The translations under genes were made by a program, and so were the position numbers. From contig BQKZ01000069.1 in the NCBI GenBank assembly GCA_036244855.1, positions 7,044-71,043 of the forward strand: a stretch of 64,000 bases of DNA, written 5' to 3'. Below the pieces are notes generated by a model. The model had not been told where the DNA came from and ran no database searches. It saw nothing but the letters and a program-made list of their open reading frames with translations. Below are positions 46,322-58,262 of the stretch, piece after piece. Within the stretch, counting starts at the first letter, position 1. The number at the start of each line of letters is the position of its first letter. This DNA comes from Temnopleurus reevesii (Eukaryota > Echinodermata > Echinoidea > Temnopleuroida > Temnopleuridae).

Positions 46322-49300
46322 CTGCAAGATAAAAAAATATTAAGAATGTAATAAGATTAAACTGAACGATGTGGGTCACATTATTCATAAAACAGGAGGA
46401 AATTGAAACATTCTACAGCATTTGGATTATAGTGCAGCACAAGCACACTTCTGAATTATTCTTTTTTCATTTCCTTTTGTAAAAACGTGTCACAGTCTTC
46501 TGTGTAGTATAATTTCAAAATAATTCATCAATGTAGTAATGCATAACGAGACAATATTTTCATATACTGAAAGAATGTAAATCATTTCTAATCATTTCTA
46601 ATCATTTCTATAAAAGACAAAGACAGGTAACTTTTTCCCAATGACTGCAAACTGCATGCTTACGGACAATACTTAAATATATCTTGAATTCCAAGAACGT
46701 CCGACAGTGATTCTATAAAAGAACTACACTGCTGAAAGTAGAATTTATCAAGTATTTTCTATTCATATTATTCTCTCTGTAATCTAACCCAATGACAAAA
46801 TACTTAAAAGCGTAAGATCGACATATATACACACAATAACAAATGAAAAGGATTACAGAGATTCAAATGAAGCAGGGAATAAATATTGAAAGTTATTTGA
46901 GCATCCCTCTGCGAGTGTTTTCATATTCTGTACTTCAAATCCCCTCTCATCTTGCTTTTTATCTCCATCTCCTCTCTACCTAAGGAAAGCGTGGCCACTC
47001 AAGGGGCCAACACACAAGTGGGTACATGGGACTACAAACGTGTGAATTCTGACAGTGTACTTCAAATTCAATGCCCCAAGAGGCCATGATGCTACAAAAC
47101 AGAAATTCAGAATAATTAAAGTCAAGAATATCTTCAGCGAAGATTAACTTTGTCAAGAATGAATAGCTAATTCAACTTCAAAATAATTGAAGAGGAGAAT
47201 AATTGAAGAGAAAAGTAAACAACATTGATTGATGACAATAACACAACCAATGAATATTGGCCAAAAATATATGGATAAAATACTGTCCAGCGGCACTTAA
47301 GATTTGGCCCTCTATAAATTATTTACTGTTTACGGAAACTTTAGCCCTTAAGCAGTGTGACGCTCAAGAATAAAAAAGAAAATTGTACCAAGTAAATCAA
47401 AACACCAATGAATTCAAGTTAGGTAACAGGTAAATTTTTTCATCATTCAAGGATTAAAAATCATGAAAAATGAGCATCATAATTTGGAATATTTTTGTCA
47501 TAGTCAGATAATATGAAACTTGATCAAGTGTAGGGTATTTGTTCTTGTGAGGCAGAGTAAAGACAAGGAAGCAATGTCAACTTTTCAGGAATGTGCATGA
47601 GATAAATAAGTTGAATGTGAATAATGCAACAGCTGAAAAAAGGTGAGAGAAAATATGATAACAATAACCATACCCTTAGCCATTGACTTGTGATTAAAGC
47701 CTTAAATCATTATTGAAATAAATGTCATGCATATTCCGGAACGGTTGGCAACTCTGAACAAGAGATGCATCAATATAGATCCCTATTCCCAACTCTCACC
47801 CGACATATTCTGACTTTCACTTCTAAGAAACACAAATGGCAATATTTCTTTTTCTTCCCTATCTATGTCTCATTGCCACTACACTACAAGATTCAAGTGT
47901 CTATTTTATCACCGTGCACAGTTGAGTAAATACATAAGACATGTAGCACTTACAGAAATACCAATATGACAAGATAAATAAAGATTCTCATTGCTTTTCA
48001 TGTAGAGCTAATAGAAGCGTTCAATTGGGGCCCTTCAGATCAAGCAATCTTCTTAAAGTTCCACGCTTCATTCCCAAAATAGTAACCCTTAAACGTCAGA
48101 GGGAGAGCATCTCAGAGGAGAGGTGTGAATATTGAAATTATCTTGACAATTATCTAGGGCTGAGTTTTTAAGCAGCAAAACGAGCTTCACGCCACTGTGC
48201 TGACACTCTATGAATTCTTAATGGGACGCACTTTAGGATGATTGTCTCGTAAACTTCTGGAGTTGATTCTCAGGACAATCTTCATCTTCTACCTCTCATC
48301 TCATCTAAACTCCCTTGGTATACCCTAAGAAGGGATGAGTGGCAATGCAGGAGCAAACAAGACCCCCAAATTTGTTTACATCTTCTTTACATCTTCCTCT
48401 TTCTTCTTCATGTTTTCCCTATCTGTTTGTTTGTTTGTCTTTGTTTCTAAATCACCATGAGCACTGTAAGATGGATTTGTGCGCTAAATAAATAGTCAAC
48501 AGTATTATTTTATTGCTTTTTTAACATGTTATTATTTTCTCATAGACTGATAAGTATATCCCAAAGGGGGCATAGATTGATCCGCATCACAAGAATCTCT
48601 CAAGCATCTCAACTTTTCCAAAAACACATTTGTCTCTATTCTATCCATTGCTTCTCTTTCACAATTTTCATTCCTGTTTCATATCAAGACTAAAAGATGA
48701 GGAGACAAGAAAGACAGATAAATATGTTGGATAGAAAAGAAGCGGTAATAAAGCATCCTGCAAGGTCTTGTATAGAATGAAATGCAGTATAAGGATACTG
48801 TAACTGGGAAGCATTCATGTACTGAGAAGGGTTTAAATCATGGAGAACACTGTTGTAAAAACCTTTGAACAGTGCATATCACCATGTCATTTTTGGTCCA
48901 CATGTTATATTAGTTGTTTTGCATGTACACTCATGAGGCTAAATATCTGCTGGTTTAAACCCCAGTTCAGTTGTAATAACATAAATTTCCACAACATAAA
49001 CAACTTGGCTTTAAAAAAAATCTCTGCAATCGCCATGGAAATAATTTTAAAATTCAAATCCTCTCTAAATACCTGAAAGGGAAGTGGAGTCAACATCTCA
49101 TGCATTGTGCATGGGGGCAATATATCTTGAACCTCAGAGAGTGGATTTTGATGAGGAACACGAATGTGGACTAATCTGAAGGTATATTTGGATATAAGGT
49201 TCATTGACTGGGGGTAATGCGACTCAGTTGGGTGAAGCTTAGCGCTCTCTTCCTTACCCCACTCCCCGTGCTCGCTCCTACCAAAGATTTGAACGGCAGA

Positions 49301-49990
49301 ATTGATTTTTTATTTCTTCACCGTCTCTTGCCCTTTTATGATGCCATGCACTGCAAGCCACAACAGGTGTTTGCATATTTTAATGCTACACAAGGGTTTT
49401 GCTTCTCTTATTCCATATATCACATTCAGAGTGCGGTTTCTCTTTTCATACATCATTGGACTGATCAAGCATCCTTTCAGTATTCATATAAACAAGGTAA
49501 AATCTATAAGCATGTGCAGGGCAACCCTTGACTCGTATGGCTTAGAAAAGGACATTTCTATGGAAAGAAAAACAAAAATAGCAAGAAGAGGGGAAAAGTG
49601 GATCAATAAATAGATGGCACAAAAATAGCACCTTTGTGAAAATAAGGAGAGTGTATTTGTTTTAAAGTTGGGGATATCAAAACATGTTATTTTCACTTTT
49701 TCTATCATTTCCAGGAGCTTATTTCATTTCATAGTTGAGTTGTTTTTTCTAAATCTGTTACTCACTACATTCTTCTCTGAAATAGTAATAAAAAAAAAAC
49801 CCATTTATTACGAAAATCAATTTATTCTAAATTTTCTGGTGTCTTATCATTATACTCATTTGCACAAACAATCTACGAATCTGAATCGCTCTTTAACTCT
49901 CCAACTCTCTGTTTGTTTACCTTCTTCTTTTATTCCTCTATTTTCATTTCTATTTCTTCTCTCCCAATTCATCTATGTCTTTATCTTTCA
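46322..49990. other. Probable first part of a very large plexin intron
   Basis: AT-rich. A tri-repeat of tctaatcatt at about 46580-46610 is visible. No sema-domain exon was recognised on the minus strand; ORFs here are short and motif-free. Confidence 0.5.
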
Positions 49991-50049
49991 TATATATCTC
50001 CCAACCATTGGCCCAACACCCCCCCCCCCTCTCTGTGTGTCTCTCTCTC

Positions 50050-50083
<34 letters not shown>

Positions 50084-50290
50084 TCTCTCTCTGTCACCCC
50101 TTTTCTCTTTCCATCATCAATTCAACCCTCTTCAAACTTTATCACCATCAATCACACTCTCTCTCTCTCTCTCTCCTCATGCTGTTTATTCACTCCCTCC
50201 CCCTCCTCCTCCTCCTCCTCTATCCTGTCATGCCTATACCTCTCTCTCTCGCCCTCATACCATCCCTCCTCCCTTCCCTTCTCTCTTCCC
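49990..50290. repeat. Pyrimidine-rich low-complexity block with (GT)n, (CT)n and (CTC)n
   Basis: Contains (GT)n and (CT)n at about 50035-50095, (CT)n at about 50156-50174 and (CTC)n at about 50204-50220. Overlapping ORFs of 107-212 codons are Ser/Pro/Cys-rich repeat products. Confidence 0.9.
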
Positions 50291-50540
50291 CTACATAGGA
50301 CGTTAGGGAGATCCGAAAGAAGGGAGAGAAGACGCCCTACAGACTGCTTATCTGTCGCGCATGCAGGAACATTACGCATGAATTATTTCACGAGCATTAG
50401 GTTCCTTGCACCCGAGCAGTCACCTCTGCTCTCAAATTGGCCACTCTACATTACAAATGCAAACACTGTTCTCCTGCGTACGCCGCACCTCACCTTGGCA
50501 TTGGACAGTATATGATGAACGCCATTGCTCCCAGTAGAGG
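50290..50540. other. GC-richer, CpG-containing segment of unknown role
   Basis: Unlike its flanks it has several CpG (cgcgcatgcagg, gtacgccgcacc) and no repeat character. No protein family was recognised. It could be a promoter, an enhancer or an untranslated exon. Confidence 0.35.
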
Positions 50541-53500
50541 TGCATCTAATATTCCATAAATACCAATAATACTGCCTTTCCATTCCCAGTGCCCCGAGGC
50601 AGTAGGGTTCTGTTTTGATACGAGAGCATGAATGTTGCCATTTGAGGGTTCCTTCAAATACACCAAGTCGTGATGTTAACTGATTTTGACAAGGAAAGCA
50701 ACACCTATCCTACTGAGACCATCATGCCCACGTATGTCATACACTGGTAATCAGATACAAAGGATACACAACCCTCCTTACAGCACGAGACATAAAAAAC
50801 TTGTTCAGGATACTTTCTTTGGCTGAATTACATATTATTTTCACAATTATTAAATTTAAAAAAACATGGGTTTCGTTAAAAAGAACAAACTTCCTGTATA
50901 ATTGAATTTCTCAGGAGGAAAAACCCGAGTGAGTTTTGTTTACAAATCCTAAAATTACAGCACAAATGGGAGATTAATAAATATCACAATTTCTTCTTCT
51001 AAACCTCGTAAGAAGGGCATTAAGGAGAGACTGAAGGCCTTCAAAGGCCTATCATTTGAAGGTCATCCTTGGATTGGTTAAGGCCCTGAAGCTATCTACG
51101 GAAGATGTGAACACATTGCATTAAAAAAAAACACCTTAAAAACACATAATTCACAACTAGAACCTTGTGAATTGATGCCAATGTGCATTATCATCACAAG
51201 TTTTGTTCTATGAAAGCACCGAGCGCTCATTGATAATCTAGCGATGTTGTTTATGAGGTGATGCAAATTCTAAAACTTTGAGACAATGTTCCTATGATTG
51301 AATGTAATGTGCAGAACTTTCAATATAAACAGACCAACAACAAGAATTAGAATAGATTTTTAATCCTTGAATTATTTTGTTTACGTTTCTCCAAGAAAGG
51401 AAGGGATAGTTGTAAACTCTTCCCTTCTAAAAGCAATTCAATGAAAGAGTTAAAGCAAAAGCTTTCACTCCCCCTATATAGACACCAGATCAAAGGTTTG
51501 CAGATTCAGTCCTCAATGACATTGAAAGGGTAGCGACATTAATACTTCATTGAATTAATGAATGTTATAAAAGCACGACTTCCAGGGACCTTTGTTTAAA
51601 ATAAGATTCTAAGTGAGGTGCAACCTTGAATGTGTAGCATCTGATAAGACTGAGCCACTAAGTACATCCCAAGGTATCCTCAACATCATGAAGAAAGAAA
51701 GAGAAAAACATTATTTAACATTCAACCCATGACTCTGGCTCGATTATTGTTGACTCTCTTCTATCCACAAATGTTTAAATGCTACAATACTGACACAGGT
51801 TCTGTTAACATCTAAGCAACGCTCTTTGAATAAAAGATGACCTATTGAGATGCATATCACCGGTTAAGAGCCAGAAGGGTGTACAATTTTGCCCACTTTC
51901 CACAGCACATTTCATCAAACAAAACACTGTAATTACTATACAGCTTATCCCGTAAACCTGATGTTGTGTAAAGTGGTCCATTTTATCATCCCTCTGACTC
52001 CAAACAGAGATACCTATCTAGTTGAGACTGTGAGAGCTTTGGGCGTACTGATTGGAATCTTGGAGTGAAATGTTTAATAGCTTGAGCTAAGGTCAAACAG
52101 AACAAGATTGCATCTGGGACGAGGACCAGTGCGACTAAAAATGGAGAAGTTCAAGGTTCGTTGTGATGCACAAATTCAAAGTTGAGAAGAAATCAAACGT
52201 TTCTTCATATTAAATCAAATTACATCAACCAAAAACAATTTACTTAAGTAGGGACATCTTGGGCATTTGTGAAATTTCATTGAACAAATTTCTTGTTTCT
52301 GTTCTTATGTAACTCTCAGAATGGACAGCCAATATTTCTCCATACAATAATGAATAAAAAACACACCAATTTATCTATACCAAAAACATATTAAAGATAA
52401 AGCATTTGAACAGTAGTGGAAAGGAATACCTTGCCTTAAGATGTACAGAATCAAAGTCAGTCACAAAAATTATCTTAAAAATCATACTTAAAAAGTAACT
52501 TGTCCACTGTTCTATTTCAATTCTTGGCTAAATGTGAATAACAATTTAACCTTTTGGGGATCAATTTTGTTTAAAACCCTCCCATTTGATGCTTCTGCAA
52601 AAGAGCCCTTCAATATATCAGAATCACGTATGCTTGATTAAAACCACTTAGGCATCTAAAAAATCCCTAGGGCAAAATCAGAAATGCTTTTGAGATTGTA
52701 GAATTTGTCTTCTTTTACTCATCTGAAAATGCGCATTATCCATTAGAGTTCCCTAAGTCTGAGTAAGCTCTACAACCCAGCATATATTCCAAATACTTGT
52801 ATTAACCTTCCTAAAACGAATGGTTCAATTTTTTTCCAGTACAGGTTGCTCATTAGTTCTTTTTTTAAGGTTTTCAACTCATATTCATCCATTGTAATTG
52901 ATCTGTACCATGCTCGAATCATATTAAAACAGAAACAATGGAACAAAGTTCATGCTTTCTAGTGTTTTTTTGGAAGATATACTCTCGGGAGATGGAGACT
53001 TGGACTTGGAGATGGCAAAGAAAAACAAGACAACTGTCAATCTGGCAGCGTCTTAAATCCAATTAAGCTTCAAGCCAATTGGAGCAAAAAGAAAAGAGGG
53101 ACTGCTCATGAAGCAAAAAAGGGTATCAAAACTGCAAGGAAAAGAGAGAGATGGGGACAGGACAAAGAGAAGAGAGAGAAAGAAGACTGGGGAATAAGCA
53201 AAACCCTTTCATTGCTAAGATCCATGCTATTCACAATCGAGGCATTTTGCAAAATCCTTTCCTTTCAGTTTTTCTTCATTCTTCTTGCTATTAAAGAAGA
53301 TCAATAACAAGCGACTGACATAGATCAACCTTGCATCTCTTTTCTTTTCAAGTTAAACGCTACATGTATCGGCCTGTTGTATCTCACAAAAGAGATGTAG
53401 GTATAACCTTCGATTTTTCTCTGTTTGCTTCAATCGATTTCATTGTTCAGTCTCAAACAATACTTCAATATTCTAATTTAAAACAGAACAAATCTAGTCT

Positions 53501-54500
53501 CATGCAAGTAAAGTTTCATGAACATCTGAAATCTATTTCACTCATTTACAATTATGAAATGGTATACGTTTGAATCTCAATTTGCTTTCGGTTCCAACAC
53601 TGGTTAAAATAATTTTGCATATCTTCCTCTCCTACATCTCTCCACATCAAGTTTTCCTAATCATTTCTTTCTCCTAATATACTTCTCTTCCTTCAATTAT
53701 CTCACAGACTGCATTAACAAATTTCCATTAAGGTATATAGAATCTTTCTCCATATAAAAAGTACAAGAATTTTGAAAAATCCATACATGTCTCCTTTTCC
53801 ATGCAGCAAAGTGTACGTCAGTCAAAAACAAGAAGAAGACAGTAGAGAGGCTTGATAGTGAGAGTGCAATGTGTTGTATAAGGATGGCCCAGGGCTACTA
53901 TTAGCTAATAGATGACTGGTTCCATGTCAGGTTAGATGAAATGTATTCAAGATGCATCTCCTGAATATGTGGAGAATAAATTTGAATACAAACATTACTT
54001 CAAACTGAAGACTGGATAGGAATCATAATAATACTAATATTATTCAGTTCTTGTATAGCGCATAACACACAGTCCTGTAAACACAGTGAATTTCTAAATA
54101 AATGTGTATGCAATGCATGGATTCCTGATGATATAAGCATCCAAGATCACCTTTATACGACAAGCTTTATGTCTATTGAAAAAAATGAACACATAACACA
54201 TGGTTTCAATATGTTGAAATAGTAAAATGTGAATTTCATGTGAAATTATTTACAGGCTGATGCAACGTATGGGTCATGGCGTGGGCTTTGGTTTGGGATA
54301 TACCGTCTAGTCTCCAACAGGATTACGAGGATGAGTAGAGTTTAGGAGGGGGTAAGATAAGTGGTCATCCTGCAACTATAAAGCTCTTTGGTCTAGACTG
54401 TACTTCATCCATCTCTCATCTTACATGAATAATACATGAACTAGCCTTACATTTGGTTTGGTTCAGGTCTTTTCAATAGAGTTTGGTAACGGAGAGGCCA
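50541..54500. other. AT-rich non-coding stretch
   Basis: No recognised gene, RNA or repeat family, apart from a short purine-rich patch at about 53080-53200 and an SINE-tail-like ttcttgtatagcgca at 54048. Confidence 0.5.
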
Positions 54501-54507
54501 AAGTGAG

Positions 54508-55011
54508 GTGAGATTGAATTCAGTCGTCTGTGGGTCGCATGGCAACCCCACCTGCTACCGAACATGCGTCTGCTGCCGGTGTAATGTGATTAGCGACACG
54601 TTGCGCCGTGAGCTGTGCGAGCTGCACAACACATCGGCCATCTTAGGAGGACCCCGGGTTGGATCTGTAGACGGTCAATTTGAAGCATCTCACCTCACAC
54701 TTCTACAAGTTCATCCATGTGAGTCTGGATATCTGACTGTGGATCACATGACCCGACTATTTCACACTACAGCAGAGTGTTGCAGATATTGCTGCACCGC
54801 TCGGAAGAACGGACCTCATATACTCGGGAAGTCATGTCCGGACAGCGCACTTGGCACCTTGTTATTGGTGCGAGTAATAGAGATGAAACCATTTTTCACA
54901 ACTATGAATTTCTTGAGTGCTTTTTATCACGTATTTCCATTACATGACAGGAAAAACATGGCAAATTGCAGAAATTTTGACCCCACCAATGAACCAATCA
55001 CACTTAGCTAA
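54508..55011 (+). other. Unrecognised 167-codon ORF over a GC-rich island
   Basis: The first 115 codons overlie sequence much richer in GC than the flanks (54530-54860). The product is Cys-rich (CYRTCVCCRC, CCRYCC) and matches no family I know. The reading frame may be chance; the minus strand of the same island has an ATG in a good context but stops after 28 codons. Confidence 0.25.
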
Positions 55012-55950
55012 GTTCCATCTCTTCTTTTATCCCAAAAAAAGAAACGTGAAGAAAGTGTCGCCAATTATCTACATGGTGCTAGAGGAGAGGAGAGTGTTTG
55101 GAGATTGCCCATTAGTTTTTAACTATTAACAATCCAAAGATGTCACGTTAGAGTGACATTACAAGTTGTTGTTCGGCGTCTCAGTTGCATTTGATTTTTT
55201 AGCAGTATTGTGAAACTGAAGAGTGCTCAATTCATCATCAGCATACAGAATGCCACTGGAGATATAGTATTGCCATCTCATGTAACATCATTACGACCGA
55301 GCTCAAGTATTCTCAAAGTGAACGTGATACCACAGTTTGTCACATGTCTATAATGAACGAGCTGCTTTTGCAGTCCTCAAGAAAACAAGTGCTCTAAATG
55401 AGAGCACTTTCATGAAGTACAACTAATGAAACCTCAAGTGCTTTTGTTAATACAAATTTGAGTTGGTAAAACAAAATCCAATACATATAAAGGAGCCAAG
55501 TCTACTTTTAAAGATTTCAACAAAAAGAATAAAACAAATGACTGATTTGAAGGAAAGAAAAAGAAACTTTGGTTGCTGGAAAGGTTTTCACGCATTTGTA
55601 AAACATTTTTTTTTATGATCACTATCTCAAAGTAAGTGGGCAATCTGAATTGAAATGAATAAACTACGACAAACGAGATCACAAACAAGAACTTTAAAAA
55701 GTAATCTCTAGAGATTGATATGATCATAGGATGGAATTCATTGCCCTGATAAGACGCATAATAACAACCCTACACCCATCCCTAGAGCCGAATAATACAA
55801 AAACAAATGACAGAATATGAATAACAGATCAGATCAACAGATATCATGACCTATGAAAATAGGAATAAAAAATCCCTTAGTTGATTGTATCGAGATGTTT
55901 CTGACGTTCAGGAGTGATCACAAGATAACACTATACCACTTGAAAAAACC

Positions 55951-56660
55951 CTTATCTGATCAAATAGTCACAGTAATAGTGAATCAATATTTGAACAAGA
56001 AAATGGAGAAAAATAAAATGAAATATTTTCATTTTTAAGAGATCTAGCAAATTCATAGTTCGTACAATAATTCTGTGAGCACTTCTTGTGTGATAGATAG
56101 ATAAGTCCAGCAATTTCTTGAAATATCTTTGGTTTTTCCACATAATCTCATAAAATTTATATTTTACATTTATACAGTGTGTCTCAATAAAAACGTAACA
56201 CTTTTGAAATGGTTGGCAAATTGAGCATATATAGTTTTATGAAGAAATTTTGATATGTGTAGAAAGCTGAAGGATCGACCTTTCTTATGAGGTGAAAAAT
56301 TGGAAAAAAGAATCATGCTTCGATGAACAGTGTTCACTTAAGTTAGAGGTATGAAAATGTGCCTGCGCAGGATTTTTCCTTTCAATTTTGTAGAGGTAAG
56401 CTACTTGTAGCTTAGCTTACAATAAGGNCTTATCTGATCAAATAGTCACAGTAATAGTGAATCAATATTTGAACAAGAAAATGGAGAAAAATAAAATGAA
56501 ATATTTTCATTTTTAAGAGATCTATAAAATTCATAGTTAGTAAAATAATTCTGTGAGCACTTCTTATATGAGCAAGTAAAAACAACAAATTATAGCCTCT
56601 ATATTCCACTAATTTCTTAAAATATCTTTGGTTTTTCCTCATCCTCTCATACAATATTTA
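55951..56660. repeat. Direct duplication (about 230 bp, offset 478) next to an unknown base
   Basis: 55951-56173 and 56429-56660 are near-identical over most of their length (cttatctgatcaaatagtca...). The only N in the window (56428) sits exactly at the start of the second copy. Between them, 56174 begins acagtgtgtctcaataaa, which resembles the end of a Tc1/mariner-type element. Confidence 0.85.
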
Positions 56661-57225
56661 CATTTTACATTTATATATCATATCCTCTCATTCCAAGAGT
56701 CACTGTTTGCATAATTACTCAGAGCAGATGCACAGGACATCTTAAGAGCATACACAATTACCTAAAAGATTTGTCAACAAATGGTAATTTATTCTAGGCA
56801 CAGCCACTTGATTCAAACGAGAATGAATTTGTACATTCAATCTTGTCACTGATACCAGATAAAGATTACCAATTCTGATTTTGAAGAGTTTTAGAGAGGC
56901 TCGCACTGCTCAGAATGAGATAGTTTCAAGAGAAAATATGACATTCTGCAATGGATACAACTGGCTTTTTTTAAGTAGATACAGCTTGTTATGTGACATG
57001 TTTATTATCGAAAGAAGACATATCATGAGCTTCGAAATTTAAGAGGAACTTGAATTGTGGGGTCGATGGAAAATGATTTTGCATTGTTTAATAAATTATC
57101 AAATCGATGTTCTGTACAGAGAGAGAATGCCATCTGCTGGACAAATTTTGAGGGGGGAAATGGAATTAAACATAAACAAAATAATTAAAAGTCATTGAAA
57201 AAAATCCTTTGAAGAGGGCTTCAAG

Positions 57226-57432
57226 CTACCAATTCACAGGTTCAACCTGTAAAACCACTTGGACTTTTATAACAACCAGCATAAATATTGGGAAGCCCAT
57301 AAACCAGATGAAGAAGCAACAATAAGCTAAAAATAAAGCAGTGAACGGAAACTTGCCCCATTTCCCCAATTTCTTCCGCCATCTGCAATTGACCAACACG
57401 TCAGTCCCGTCCAAATTCAACTCTGTGGCCAT
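57226..57432 (-). other. 68-codon ORF with a signal-anchor-like segment
   Basis: The ATG is in a good context (gaaATGG). The product has a basic stretch (CRWRKKLGKWGK), then a strong hydrophobic run (FTALFLAYCCFFIWFMGFPI, FMLVVI), and an ACAG|GTTGAA possible donor. It could be a first exon of an unknown gene or transcript, or chance. Confidence 0.25.
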
Positions 57433-57879
57433 TTCTAATGGACTTTCGCAGCACTTTATGAGAACTAGACTTTGTTTACTATATTTTTGTGAAACTTGCT
57501 GGAATTAACCAAGACTGCATGAGATGACCATGAAGGAAGCTGGGGAGAGACAGAGATGGGCATTGATGCGGAAACAAACCGATGCGACAATCCAGGCGCC
57601 AGGTCACGGAAATAAATCTCAGATTTTTGGCTCAGTACGTGAGAAAACATGGAAGGAGAACCACACTTTAAATAAAAGAACAGAAATGATGAAAAAGGAA
57701 AGGATTTAAAGAATAGAATGAAAGTAGTCAGGAAAAGCATTAGAAATAAAGCAGGGATAGGAAGATGTGAAGTACAAGTTCTTGACTTAGAGGAGAATGG
57801 ACATCACAAGATACAAAGACTGAACTTTGGGGATTTGTGTCCAATAAAATGTTAAATAACAAAACATATCGATGAAGGG

Positions 57880-58262
57880 ATTTATGAAATTGAAATGAAA
57901 TGGAAATAGTCAAACTGATTGAGTGTAAAATGAAGATAAAGATGAGAGAAGAAAAGAGGGTGAAATTGAAGAAAGATAGGAGTAGAATGAACAAGTAAAG
58001 GTTGCATTACATTGGATTGATGGAAAGTGAGATGGAAAATGAAAATGAAAGAAAGAGGAGTGCGGTAGAAGGAAATAGAACTAAGAGAAGATTGACAGAA
58101 AGGGCAAGAGGGGAGATGGGAGACATAGAGAGGGAGGAGAAAGGGAAGAGAGGTGGGAAATGGAAGGAGATGGAATAAACTAAGATAGGATTGAGAGAAA
58201 TAGGGAAGGCAGGAGATGGGAGACATGGAGGGGGAGAAGAAAGGGAAGAGAGGTGGGAAATC
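57880..58262. repeat. Purine-rich tract with a ~100-bp tandem repeat
   Basis: Almost pure GA on +. The block gagatgggagacat...gaaagggaagagaggtggg occurs at about 58113-58160 and 58213-58260. Minus-strand Ser/Pro/Leu ORFs are artefacts. Confidence 0.85.

Noticed and set aside
49668..50515. ORFs of 107-212 codons with Cys/Val and Ser/Pro runs
   Set aside because: They overlie (GT)n, (CT)n and (CTC)n repeats, and three frames are open at once.
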